14,919 bases of DNA, from assembly GCA_001766655.1 (NCBI GenBank), contig MJCC01000001.1, forward strand, positions 1,460,728 to 1,475,646, given 5' to 3'. Made by a program: the position numbers and the translations under genes. The notes below the pieces were generated by a model. The model was not told where the DNA came from, did no database searches, and was given only the letters and a program-made list of their open reading frames with translations. This stretch comes from Phytomonas francai. Taxonomy: Eukaryota > Euglenozoa > Kinetoplastea > Trypanosomatida > Trypanosomatidae. Below are positions 1-8,080 of this stretch, piece by piece. The stretch's first letter is position 1. The number at the start of each line of letters is the position of its first letter.

Positions 1-314
1 GGGTCGATGCATTACAAAGGCGTCCGTAAAAGGATAGCAGGGGAATTCATCTTTTTTTTTGACGGGGAAAGGAGGATCGTGTGCATTAGAATTTCTCTAC
101 TTTTCTTTTTTGTATCAGTAATTTGTAGAGATGCAGCTGGGAATTATGCGTTCTACGCGTTTTGCACTAATACTCTTAAGACGTATTAAACATAGAAACA
201 TCAGCTAAAAAAACAGCAACAACGACAGCGAAAGGGAAGCACTTGACTCCCGAAAATCAAGTACTTTAACTGATTGTTGTGTTGTGATAGCTCTGGAAAG
301 TGACGGTTTTTTTT

Positions 315-334
315 GGGGGGGGTGGGCGGGTGGG
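315..334 (+). other. Strong G-quadruplex motif
   Basis: Four G tracts (G8, then three G3 tracts) are separated by single bases T, C and T. This meets the standard G-quadruplex pattern with one-base loops, the most stable class. It directly follows a run of eight T and is followed by TGCAG. Folding is inferred from the pattern. Confidence 0.75.
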
Positions 335-358
335 TGCAGTTTAATACTCTCAAGATGC

Positions 359-423
359 CATTCTTTCCCCATACTTTATAACCCTGTCTTCACGCAAAAC
401 ACCACCATCCCCAATCTGGGGAG
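359..423 (+). promoter_or_regulatory. Candidate trans-splice acceptor for the AlkB-like gene
   Basis: A C/T-rich stretch (about 359-415) precedes the first AG at 422-423, 69 bases before the ATG at 493. This is the usual kinetoplastid polypyrimidine-AG arrangement. Later AGs nearer the ATG are possible alternatives. Confidence 0.45.
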
Positions 424-492
424 CTAATAAAGGAATTTACCCGGAGAGGAGGCTAAATTGCCTTGCAAAGGAAAAAGTAGGAGGGCTCTTTG

Positions 493-1767
493 ATGCTTTC
501 GCTTGCCCGCCTCGTGTTAAATCGCCGCCTCATCGCGGATAAATCGCTGGTTTCGATGCCCCCGGGCGTGGAGGGCTGCGAGGTCTTCCGGAACGTCGTC
601 ACGATGCGGGAGGAGGAGCTGATTTACCAGGAGTTCAGCCGCGTCCTGGAGAAGGAGGGCCAGGTCGTCCACCTGCACGGCGCCGCACCGGATGCGACGA
701 CGATCCAGCAGACCTTCATCGAGATCCACGGGGAGAAGGACTTCACGGAGGTCAAAGACGCCGCGCGGCGGGAGGTGCGGCGGCTGCCCGGGTTCACGTG
801 GTCGCCGACGTTCCGGCGGGTGCTCGCCGAGGTCGCGCCGCGGTGCCTGCCGGAGGCGCCGGACACCGGCCGCGTCGTCGAGCACCGCCTGCCGGGCTAT
901 GAGCTCCACGTCGAGCCCCCGACGGTCGGCCCCGCCTTTCTCTACCTCAACCTCCTCAGCGAGACGGTGCTGGAGCTCGACGACGAGGCCGCCGGGCGCC
1001 GGGGGCAGGTGCGGCTGCCCGCGCGCGCGCTCCTGCGGGTTGCCGGCGAGGCCCGCTGGGGCTTCCGCATCGGCGAGCGCGCGGAGGCCGGCCACGTCGC
1101 GCCGGAGCTCCGCCTCGGCCTGCAGGTCTGGCGGCTCAACGCGCGGCTCGTCGACGCGGCCGCGCTGCGCGAGCGGCTCGAGGCCGGCGCCGCCCGCGCC
1201 GCCGAGGCCAAAAAAGAGGCCCAAAACAAAGAAGTCCCCCCCCTTTCGGCTGTCGAGGCCGCCTTCGGCGCCGAGGACGGGACGGCGGCCGGGGCGGGGC
1301 TGCTCGGCGGCGACCTCCGGCGCGAGGGCGGCAGGCCGCCGCCGAAGAACTTCGAGGCCGCGCTCGCCGAGCTCCGCGGGGACTACGCCGCGCACAGGGC
1401 GCGCTTCCTCCGCACCCAGGACGTCCTGCACGAGATGAAGGCCCTCGGCGACGCCGGGCACCCGATCAACGACGTCTACCTCAAAAAAAAGATTCGCGAG
1501 GCCGCCGAGGGCGACCCCGCGCGCGATCGCGCGGAGGGCTTCGATGTCGACGATGTCGAGGGGACCTGGGACCGCGCGGCCGCCAAGGCGAGCTTCTACA
1601 AGGCCAAAATGCTCAAAATGGACTACGACGGCACCGCCTATGCCGATCGCAAGATGCCGGATATCAGCAAAGAGGCCCCACTCGAGATGCGGGCGACGGC
1701 TGAGAAGATCGCCCCGCACATCCCCGGCGCCGAGGAGCTCCTCAAGTCCTTCCCAAAGGCTCGCTAG
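493..1767 (+). CDS. Mitochondrial AlkB/ALKBH7-like protein, probably catalytically inactive
   Basis: A 424-residue protein; the ATG at 493 is chosen because the codon before it is TTG. The N-terminus (LARLVLNRRL, about residues 4-13) is basic, hydrophobic and free of acidic residues, like a mitochondrial targeting peptide. Residues about 30-215 follow the AlkB/2-oxoglutarate dioxygenase plan, nearest in my reading to ALKBH7: an EVFRNVVTMREEELI opening, a PGYELHVEPP strand at about 135-143, a LYLNLLSETVLEL core, an RWGFRIG segment at 188-194 and an LRLGLQVWRL strand. In active members the first strand carries HxD and the later segment a second His. Here HxD is H139-V-E141 and no His is seen at 190-194, so iron binding looks lost. 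The last ~190 residues are charged and helical, with no family I recognise. The interior is extremely GC-rich. A structural role in a mitochondrial complex is inference. Confidence 0.85.
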   Translation: MLSLARLVLNRRLIADKSLVSMPPGVEGCEVFRNVVTMREEELIYQEFSRVLEKEGQVVHLHGAAPDATTIQQTFIEIHGEKDFTEVKDAARREVRRLPGFTWSPTFRRVLAEVAPRCLPEAPDTGRVVEHRLPGYELHVEPPTVGPAFLYLNLLSETVLELDDEAAGRRGQVRLPARALLRVAGEARWGFRIGERAEAGHVAPELRLGLQVWRLNARLVDAAALRERLEAGAARAAEAKKEAQNKEVPPLSAVEAAFGAEDGTAAGAGLLGGDLRREGGRPPPKNFEAALAELRGDYAAHRARFLRTQDVLHEMKALGDAGHPINDVYLKKKIREAAEGDPARDRAEGFDVDDVEGTWDRAAAKASFYKAKMLKMDYDGTAYADRKMPDISKEAPLEMRATAEKIAPHIPGAEELLKSFPKAR

Positions 1768-2282
1768 CGACTCGGTCTCGATCCTCCGGACCCTTCGTTC
1801 GTCACCCCCTTTTTTTTTTTTGCACATTCCCAGTTGTTTGTTGGTGTTGGTGTTGTTCTCCCATTCGAGAGATTCGGTTCGAATGGATTGCTTTATTATG
1901 CATGTGTCAGGGTATGGTCTGTACGACGTACTCGCGATAGGCGATAGCCCTTTCTAACAGGGGTAGCTCTGCGAGGGGAAGGCGATGATTGGACGCATAT
2001 TATTAGGTTCGAGAGCTTTTTTTCATGATGGCGTAAGCGATTATTTATTCGATTGCCTTTTTAAACATAGAATATCGCGTGACGGTTTTTTTTATCTCTG
2101 ATTTATCTCGTTCCTTTTTTTTTTAATATTTCCCTGTTTTTAATAGTTGCTTTTACTTTCTTCAAATTTAGCATTACGCATATTCAACTACTAGTCGTTC
2201 GTATAAAGGTTATTCTTTATCTCTATCTCTCCTCAAGATTGCTTCCGCTTTACTTTTCCCTATTTTCATCGAGAGGTTGCCA
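1768..2282. other. AT-rich intergenic region
   Basis: No gene is supported. A CCCCC-T12 tract (1805-1821) begins only 38 bases after the stop codon, and the first AG after it is at 1832-1833, so it looks like a splice acceptor although no downstream frame before 2283 is convincing. The longest ATG frame there, at 1883, has only 24 codons. A GGTTCGA stretch near 2008 recalls a tRNA T-loop, but no cloverleaf surrounds it. Further T runs lie at about 2085-2092 and 2116-2125. Confidence 0.6.
2213..2275 (+). promoter_or_regulatory. Candidate trans-splice acceptor for the helical-repeat gene
   Basis: A long C/T tract contains an AG at 2236-2237 and a second tract ends with AGs at 2272-2275. The ATG is at 2283, so the leader would be about 45 or about 8-10 bases plus the spliced leader. 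Confidence 0.5.
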
Positions 2283-5200
2283 ATGAGTGATGAAAAGGCA
2301 TTATCAGAGGAGCTCAATTGCTTCGACAAAGAGTTCAAACGTGATGATACAATGAATAATCAGGAGGACTGCACGATGGAGACCCAGGCCATGAGGTCCT
2401 TTCAAGAGGCATATCTTTTGGCAAAGAAACACACCGAGGCCATTTTAACTTGGGAACCTGCCATGGAGCGCGATCGGCTTTTTGAATCCTGTGTAAATCT
2501 GGAGGAAATACTCGTAAAGAATATCAAACTTAACGCTCTGATGGATTCCATTTACCCCACGTTAAAGGAATCCTTGATCGACCGGATGGAGTCTGCGGCA
2601 GAGGCCCCAGCTGCTCAGCGAGCGATGCTATCTCTCATACTTAATCTTTCGAGACACACCTCAATAATGAGGAAGAGTACTTACTCTCGCTTGGAAAAGC
2701 ATCTTAAGTTTATCATTAAACTGTTATTTTCGGATAAGCATCCCGAACTCTCAACATTGGCATGTGAGCTTCTCGCGCACAGTGCATTTATTCACACAGA
2801 ATCCACCACAGAAACACTGATGACGGGCGCCCTGTTAAAAGAGGATATTTTTAGTCAGGCCTCTCAACTAATTGGAGGGCTTCAAATCTCAAAAAAGTCT
2901 TTAAATGAGGCATTTGCTGTGGTTCTGTGGAATGTTTTATTCATCCTTCGCCTCAGTCTCGCTTTGGGGATTAGAAATCCCACGGAATCGTTTTCTCTTC
3001 GGGATGAGGAGGTGGTGCGTTCGATCTCGAGGTTCATCCATGCTGAGCAGTGGAAAGGTGAAGGGCTATTGCTACCCCAGACAGCTTGCCAAGCGATTTG
3101 GATTAATTATTTCTTTTTGTTGATCACGATAACGTGGATCTTCTCGGGTGATCTCGCGTCGCAGGCGCGGCGGCTTCTTCAAGGTTATCTTACCGAGGGG
3201 AAGCAAAAGGCCGAGCTCGTGGGGAATGCCAATTTGCAGGCCTTGTTCGAGTTCTTTATCGCGCAAAGCCATTCCGTAGACGCCGTGTGGAATCGCTTGC
3301 ACATGCCCCCACTGCGGCAGGATTACGCCGAGGACTCGATCAGCGACGTGAATGCGAAGGTGATCGCGAAGGGCAAGAAGCGGGATCGCCACGGGGTGCT
3401 GCGAATCCTCACGGAGCTGCTCGAGGAGATGACGGCGGCCGAGCGCGGCCTCCGGGGCTTCGCCGCGGAGATCCTCGTCTCGATCCCGGGCGTCCTGCCC
3501 TTTCTTTGCGACCTCGTGGGGCCCGGCGCCGAGGCCGACGACGCGCTCGCCTGCGAGGCCCTCCTGCTGTGGTCGTCGGCGTGCGTGTCAGAGGGGGGGA
3601 CGGCGCCGTCGCGTCCGCGTGGGCCCCTCCCGCATCTGCTTGCAGCCGAGTTCGTCGCACGGGGGGCGGCGGCGCGCGCGGCCGAGCTGCTCCGCCGCGC
3701 GGGCTGGACACGGGGGGAGGGGGGGGGGAGGGGGCTCGAGGCCGCCTCCGGGGTGATCGGCGCGCTGGTGTCGGCCGCCGCCGGGCTCCGCGCGCGCGTC
3801 CTCGCGGACGCCTCGCCGCTGTTCGCCGCCGTCGTGGCGGCGCTCCACGGCCTCGCGGCGGGGCTCGCGGGGTCGGGCGGGGCGGGGTTCACCGCCCCTT
3901 CGTTTTCCGAAGAGGCCCCGCGCGCCTGCGAGCGCTGCCTTCGATTCTTCCTCCTCGGCGCGACGCCGCGCGAGGGGGGGGGCCGCCCCGCGATCGCGGA
4001 GGCGATGGTCGGCGACCTCGGGACGATCGTATCCTACGGCAAGCAGCACCCCGGGATTGTCGCCGCCGGGGTCGAGGCCCTCGCCGAGCTCGCGAAGGTA
4101 CACCCGTACGCGTTGACGATGTCCTTGGATTTTGAATTCCTCGCGGAGCATTTCAACGGCAAGGCGTCGACGACGGATATCGCCGTCGATAAAGACGCGG
4201 AGGCTCGAGCAAATCGGTTGCTCGTGGTCGGCTCGCTGCGCGTGATGAGCAGCCTCGCGAGTTGCCTGCCGGAGGCCGTTACCTTGGAGTGGATTGAGAT
4301 CTTTCGGATGGGAATCGCCTACATCGCATCTACGGATGGCACGCAGAACGAATCGGATACGTTTTCTCTGGAGGAGGCACTCTATCGCTGTGTTCTTGAG
4401 TCCTTCCGCACGTCGGAGGAATTAAGTGAGTATCTTTTTGACGATGAGGACACTATAGACGCCGTGATGAATCTTCTTCGGCGATATGAATCCTCTCCAA
4501 ACGTGTTAGCGACGCTTTTGATTTCAATTTCGGCCTATCTACCGCCTCCCGTGAGCGATGATCTTGTGGGTGTGGTGCGGAACCTGGCACGCCGAGCGTT
4601 CAATGAGGATGATATCCATAAAAGCATAAACTGGGAGTTGATCGAAGCTCTAACGATCTTTTTGGAAATCCGATTTCAATCGATGACGACCCCCGACCTT
4701 GTCGCGATGGTGCTTTGCCTCTATTTTCCACTCGAATCCACATTCCCTCCTGGCTCAGACCAGGAAAAGGAAAGGTTAGCCAGCCTGCACGCCCGTCTAA
4801 TGCACACTGCTGTGAAGAATGCAAACTTGATTGTGTTGGAGCTTATCAAGCGATGCCGTGAGGGAGCTTTAAACCTCCAAAATGCAGAGGTGAAGGGGGT
4901 GGAGGGGTTCGGGGAGCTATTGCGGAGCTCTGCGAGCTGCTTGAGGGTGTGGATGCTGGCAAATGCGGAGATGCGCACTTTAGACGTTCGAGATGCCCTT
5001 TTAGAGCTTCTTGACGATCTCACAGCGTGTGATGTGAGTACCACAGCGGAGTCCCCAGCGCATTTCTTCTTCGTCTTCGCGTCCTTGCTGGAGTGTGCTC
5101 TTTGCGCGCCGCCTGAGGCTTCGGCGGGATTATTTAAACATTTTGTCGGTGTTGCGGATCGATTTTTAAGCGCGAACCACGCCGTGGGGTCTCGCTATCG

Positions 5201-5600
5201 CCGTGATTCTGACGAAGGCTCTAAGAGAAAGGATTACAAGGAGAACAGAAAAGATGATGCTGAGGATCTTCAGGCCTCAGAATCTTTTACATATTTGTTG
5301 GATTCGCTCTATCGTGCGTGCACTGCTGCCATCGCCAGTGGCGTGGACTTGGAAAAGCTCATCCCAGCGGAGGATGCGGAGGGGCTGCGTTCCTTTCTCG
5401 TCCAACACGCACTGGAAGATGTGGAATTAGCTCCATGTCGTGATTTTTTGGGTTTGGCTTTGCAATCCCCTGCCGTTCGTTGTTTTCTAAGAAAACAGGA
5501 TGAGGTTAGGTATCAGAAAGGGCTACGGTTGCTGGAGAACACTTCTGGGATGGCCCAATTGCCACCGGAGACCATTCAACAATACCTGCAGGAGAGCTAA
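2283..5600 (+). CDS. Large helical-repeat (HEAT/ARM-like) protein of unknown function
   Basis: An 1105-residue protein starting at ATG 2283 (two codons after an in-frame TTG) and ending in TAA. It is almost wholly predicted alpha-helix, with many helix-sized Leu/Ala-rich segments such as AMLSLILNLSRH, LSTLACELLAHSAF, VVAALHGLAAGLAG, IVAAGVEALAELAKVHP and VLATLLISISAYLPP. These alternate with short turns, the appearance of an alpha-solenoid scaffold. There is no signal peptide, clear membrane span or catalytic motif, so a soluble protein-binding role is the natural inference. A charged low-complexity stretch (RRDSDEGSKRKDYKENRKDD) lies near residue 980. Residues about 350-615 (DNA about 3330-4130) are encoded by extremely GC-rich DNA with several G runs and become Ala/Gly/Arg-rich, unlike the AT-richer ends, yet the frame stays open. 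I do not recognise the family member. Confidence 0.88.
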   Translation: MSDEKALSEELNCFDKEFKRDDTMNNQEDCTMETQAMRSFQEAYLLAKKHTEAILTWEPAMERDRLFESCVNLEEILVKNIKLNALMDSIYPTLKESLIDRMESAAEAPAAQRAMLSLILNLSRHTSIMRKSTYSRLEKHLKFIIKLLFSDKHPELSTLACELLAHSAFIHTESTTETLMTGALLKEDIFSQASQLIGGLQISKKSLNEAFAVVLWNVLFILRLSLALGIRNPTESFSLRDEEVVRSISRFIHAEQWKGEGLLLPQTACQAIWINYFFLLITITWIFSGDLASQARRLLQGYLTEGKQKAELVGNANLQALFEFFIAQSHSVDAVWNRLHMPPLRQDYAEDSISDVNAKVIAKGKKRDRHGVLRILTELLEEMTAAERGLRGFAAEILVSIPGVLPFLCDLVGPGAEADDALACEALLLWSSACVSEGGTAPSRPRGPLPHLLAAEFVARGAAARAAELLRRAGWTRGEGGGRGLEAASGVIGALVSAAAGLRARVLADASPLFAAVVAALHGLAAGLAGSGGAGFTAPSFSEEAPRACERCLRFFLLGATPREGGGRPAIAEAMVGDLGTIVSYGKQHPGIVAAGVEALAELAKVHPYALTMSLDFEFLAEHFNGKASTTDIAVDKDAEARANRLLVVGSLRVMSSLASCLPEAVTLEWIEIFRMGIAYIASTDGTQNESDTFSLEEALYRCVLESFRTSEELSEYLFDDEDTIDAVMNLLRRYESSPNVLATLLISISAYLPPPVSDDLVGVVRNLARRAFNEDDIHKSINWELIEALTIFLEIRFQSMTTPDLVAMVLCLYFPLESTFPPGSDQEKERLASLHARLMHTAVKNANLIVLELIKRCREGALNLQNAEVKGVEGFGELLRSSASCLRVWMLANAEMRTLDVRDALLELLDDLTACDVSTTAESPAHFFFVFASLLECALCAPPEASAGLFKHFVGVADRFLSANHAVGSRYRRDSDEGSKRKDYKENRKDDAEDLQASESFTYLLDSLYRACTAAIASGVDLEKLIPAEDAEGLRSFLVQHALEDVELAPCRDFLGLALQSPAVRCFLRKQDEVRYQKGLRLLENTSGMAQLPPETIQQYLQES
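3712..3734 (+). repeat. Purine-only G-run cluster inside the coding sequence
   Basis: Three G runs of six, ten and five bases, interrupted only by single A, lie within the helical-repeat gene and encode Gly/Glu/Arg-rich residues (RGEGGGRG). Further G runs in the same gene lie at about 3593-3599, 3661-3666 and 3975-3982. Confidence 0.8.
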
Positions 5601-5624
5601 GCGTCTCAAGGGGGCTGGTGGGTA

Positions 5625-5625
<1 letters not shown>

Positions 5626-5655
<30 letters not shown>
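5626..5655 (+). repeat. TTA trinucleotide microsatellite, ten units
   Basis: Ten perfect TTA units begin 25 bases after the stop codon of the helical-repeat gene, so the repeat would lie in its 3' UTR. Confidence 0.95.
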
Positions 5656-5661
<6 letters not shown>

Positions 5662-5910
5662 ATTTTTAAATTCACGAGAGACAAACAAAAGATACGACGA
5701 TAGGGGTGAAGGTGCATTAAGAGCATAACCCTTAGTTATAATAATTTCACGTGCTAATGCAAATACGCGCACAACACCATTTTTCCCTTCGTTGTTGTTG
5801 CTGCCTATTTAAGTAGTATATAAATATATACATCTATGCATTACATTGCTATGATCTTCTTTCATGCTTCAAAGCGTCTAAAATCAAATATCTCTTGTTC
5901 ATTTTTCCTA

Positions 5911-5938
5911 TACCCACCTTTTCCTTTTTTCCCCCTAG
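5911..5938 (+). promoter_or_regulatory. Strong trans-splice acceptor upstream of the broken gene
   Basis: A 26-base stretch (5911-5936) is almost pure C/T, ending in CCCCCT, and is followed at once by AG at 5937-5938. This is among the best acceptor-like sites in the window. It lies 119 bases before the ATG of the broken gene at 6057, suggesting that locus was, or still is, processed as a gene. Confidence 0.6.
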
Positions 5939-6056
5939 TGTCTGATGTTTTTTTATTTTCATAAAGGGATAGATGGAGTAAAGAATTATTAACAGTAATC
6001 CTGAATGTGGATTATCTCCCCTTTGTGGAGGAGGGTACATCGCTAATCTCATTCAC

Positions 6057-7252
6057 ATGGTGCGCTGCCAACCAGGAACGCCCGAATGGAATAGAAAGTG
6101 AGTAGATCAACTCTTTATAAGCCTCTGCCAAGGCTCCTCAAACGTCGGTAATGTTTTCGTTCAGATTGCTATTCAACAAAGCTATCTATACAGCGTTCGT
6201 CTAAACGCGGCGCTCTACTTCAAATCACTCCAAACCCCTTCAGATTGGTTTGCTGGAAGGCATTTGAGAGATACACTTAATCTAGTCTCTTCGCTATTAG
6301 ATTACATCACACGTCCTTATTCCAAGAAGAGAGGGATAAGGTTGACAAGAGCGGCGTCTTGTGGGGGATGAGGTGGTCCCGTTGGGTTGCGCTGGTGGGG
6401 ATATGCCCTTGCTCGCGTCCGCGGTCTTGAGGCACTTCCTGGAGTCGAATTACGAGGCTGTGAGGCCGGTCATTAATTGATTTATTGGATTTTTCACGCA
6501 ATTGCCGTGCGAGCCGGATCCAGGGGCAAAGGCCGCCATCGCCCTTTTGCGTGCACCTCGTGCCGCCTCTCGAATTTGTGAAGATCGTAGGATTTCCACC
6601 TTCGAGAGCGTACCGGATCCCCTTTTTATCGACTTTTTTAATCATTTTGTCACCCAAATTCACCCTTACGTAATTTTCTACTTGCTCATTTTATTGATCG
6701 ACGCGGCTTTGCTGGCAGTGGGTGCATTATCGACCGACGGCGGCCGGCGGGGGGTTTCATTCCTCGGCGAGGAAGTTTCTTTGCCGTGGATTCGGCGCTG
6801 ATGCTTGGGGTTCGCCCTTTTCCTCGACGGTGGCGCGCGCTTCTTCCTCGCGGGCCTCTTCTTCGTGATCTTTCCGGGCCTTCTGGAGGGCGAGGATTCC
6901 TCTCCGCGTGCAGACCGCAGCTCCCCTCGCCCTGCGGTTTGCTCGACGGCGCTACGGTGAAATCCGCCCTGGTGGGCCCGGCCACCCTCGGCGAGGCGTT
7001 TTCGCGGATTGTCGAGAAGGCCTCTAAGGGGAAAAGGGCCCTGGGGGTGGGGCCGTTGGGGAGGAAATCGCGGTGCTTGGGTTGTTCGAAAACGCCGCGG
7101 GCGTCGTCGAGAAGGCTCCGCGGCTCCTTCGGCGGTTAGAAGGGCCCATGGGCTGCACAAGGTTCGTGAAAGAGGCGGACGTGTGGGCGGCGGAGCATAC
7201 TATGAACTTCGGATACCTTGTGAATAGCTTTTTAATGTATGTATATGTGTAG
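6057..7252 (+). pseudogene. Disrupted gene for a putative membrane protein
   Basis: Coding-like sequence runs through this interval in three successive frames. From ATG 6057, one frame is protein-like to about 6340 (for example NVGNVFVQIAIQQSYLYSVR) and is broken by TGA at 6099-6101. A second frame continues from about 6345 to 6890 (MPLLASAVLRHFLESNYEAV, then a hydrophobic IHPYVIFYLLILLIDAALLA and FFLAGLFFVIFPGLL) with TGA at 6478-6480 and 6799-6801. The first frame resumes at about 6935-7025 (ATVKSALVGPATLGEAFSRI). The third frame covers about 7040-7252 (EEIAVLGLFENAAGVVEK, then AEHTMNFGYLVNSF) and ends in TAG. At least three frame changes and three TGA stops are therefore needed. Two hydrophobic segments suggest membrane insertion. 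The first ~60 residues faintly recall a lipid-kinase accessory (PIK) helical domain, but no kinase motif follows, so I give no function. Sequencing indels could explain the frame changes but not easily the stops. Confidence 0.6.
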
Positions 7253-7624
7253 AAAAAGGGGAAAAAGGAACTAAATTTATAGGATTATTTTTTCCCTTTC
7301 AAAAGTTCTGCTTCCATTTCATTTTCGGTGTATGGATCTTTTAACGTCACATGTTTTCGGGCCATCACACTTACAGCAACTAGACGCTGCCTAACCTAAC
7401 GAAGGAAACGGTAATGGACAAGATACATGCATTCTTTCTGCAATATTTTTCTTCTTCTTCATGCATTATTTGGCACATTCACACCATTTATGTCCCTCTA
7501 CTGGATAGTACCATAGAGACTGTTTATCCTGCTATCTCTTTTCCCCTATTATGGGTTTTTCTTATTTATTCTAATGCGGACGATTCACGATCGAATTCGA
7601 TAGCTAGGGATCGACTCACACGGG
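7253..7624. other. Intergenic / 5' leader region of uS15
   Basis: AT-rich DNA with no supported gene. An open frame beginning at 7414 runs into the uS15 gene in another frame; its upstream part has no recognisable family. Pyrimidine-rich sequence at about 7533-7572 precedes AGs at 7602-7603 and 7606-7607, the likely splice acceptor of the ribosomal protein gene. Confidence 0.55.
7533..7607 (+). promoter_or_regulatory. Candidate trans-splice acceptor for uS15
   Basis: T-rich pyrimidine stretches at 7533-7572 are followed by the first AG pairs at 7602-7603 and 7606-7607, giving a leader of about 18-22 bases before ATG 7625. Confidence 0.45.
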
Positions 7625-8080
7625 ATGGTTCGAATGCATGGGAACAGCCACGGCAAGTCGAGCTCGGCCCTGCCGTACGGCCGGACGCCGCCGACGTGGT
7701 TGAAGATCGCGGGCCGCGATGTCGTCGAGCGGATCCGAAAATTATCGAAGAAAGGGATGCCCCCCAGTCGGATTGGCATGGAGCTCCGGGACTCGATGGG
7801 GATTGCCCAGGTGAAGAGCGTGGCCGGCCGCAGAATCCTGCGCATCCTCAAGCACGCGGGCCTCGCCCCGGAGATCCCGGAGGATATGTACTGTCTGGTG
7901 AGGCGCGCGAGCGAGATGCGGAAGCACCTCGAGCGGCATCCGACGGATCGCGATACCAAGTACCGTCTGATCCTCGTTGAGTCCCGCATTCACCGCCTCG
8001 CGCGCTATTATAAACGCGTGAAGCAGCTGCCCCCGACCTGGAAGTACGAGTCCAGTACTGCCTCCGCGATGACATCGTAA
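7625..8080 (+). CDS. RPS13: 40S ribosomal protein S13 (uS15)
   Basis: A 151-residue protein of the usual length for eukaryotic S13, a small-subunit protein that binds 18S rRNA. It opens [18 protein letters not shown] and continues TPPTWLKI, the conserved N-terminal extension of the eukaryotic/archaeal form. The body contains [18 protein letters not shown], and the uS15 core follows with [17 protein letters not shown] and [16 protein letters not shown]. It ends [16 protein letters not shown], the hallmark C-terminus. All blocks are intact, so the gene should be functional. The match to trypanosomatid S13 as I recall it is close, the main basis for placing this DNA in a kinetoplastid. It is a single intronless + strand copy in this window, with the TAA stop followed after five bases by a GT repeat. 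Confidence 0.98.
   Translation: MVRMHGNSHGKSSSALPYGRTPPTWLKIAGRDVVERIRKLSKKGMPPSRIGMELRDSMGIAQVKSVAGRRILRILKHAGLAPEIPEDMYCLVRRASEMRKHLERHPTDRDTKYRLILVESRIHRLARYYKRVKQLPPTWKYESSTASAMTS

Larger units (their letters stand above)
1..492. other. Intergenic / 5' leader region with G-rich tract
   Basis: I see no convincing gene here. A 60-codon ATG-initiated reading frame at 7-189 has low-complexity Phe/Ile/Arg-rich content, no recognisable family, and resembles UTR sequence. The region holds an oligo-T plus oligo-G tract (307-334) and, nearer the next gene, a pyrimidine-rich stretch followed by AG that probably serves trans-splicing. Confidence 0.6.
5601..6056. other. Intergenic region with TTA microsatellite
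   Basis: AT-rich DNA with no supported gene. It contains the TTA repeat at 5626-5655 and, at its right end, a well-formed pyrimidine tract with AG at 5937-5938. Confidence 0.65.

Noticed and set aside
7..189. A 60-codon ATG frame at the window's left edge
   Set aside because: Low-complexity Phe-rich content partly from a T run, and no homology that I recognise.
692..1438. A 248-codon overlapping plus-strand frame within the AlkB-like gene
   Set aside because: Dominated by Arg, Ser and Pro from GC-rich codons read out of frame; no family resemblance.
517..1827. A 436-codon open frame on the minus strand covering almost all of the AlkB-like gene
   Set aside because: It is a product of the very high GC of the opposite strand, which makes stop codons rare. 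Its Arg/Gly/Ala/Leu/Pro-rich content has no domain, and every supported gene is on the plus strand.
1953..2020. A possible tRNA because of a GGTTCGA stretch
   Set aside because: No matching acceptor, D or anticodon stems could be paired around it.
3287..4135. A 282-codon overlapping frame, and minus-strand frames at 3323-3892 and 3588-4151, inside the helical-repeat gene
   Set aside because: All lie exactly in the GC island and are Arg/Gly/Pro-rich, as expected for shadow frames.
6678..7160. A 160-codon minus-strand frame opposite the broken gene
   Set aside because: Arg/Pro/Lys-rich low complexity. The plus-strand frames show hydrophobic segments and ordinary protein composition, so the plus strand is the better reading.
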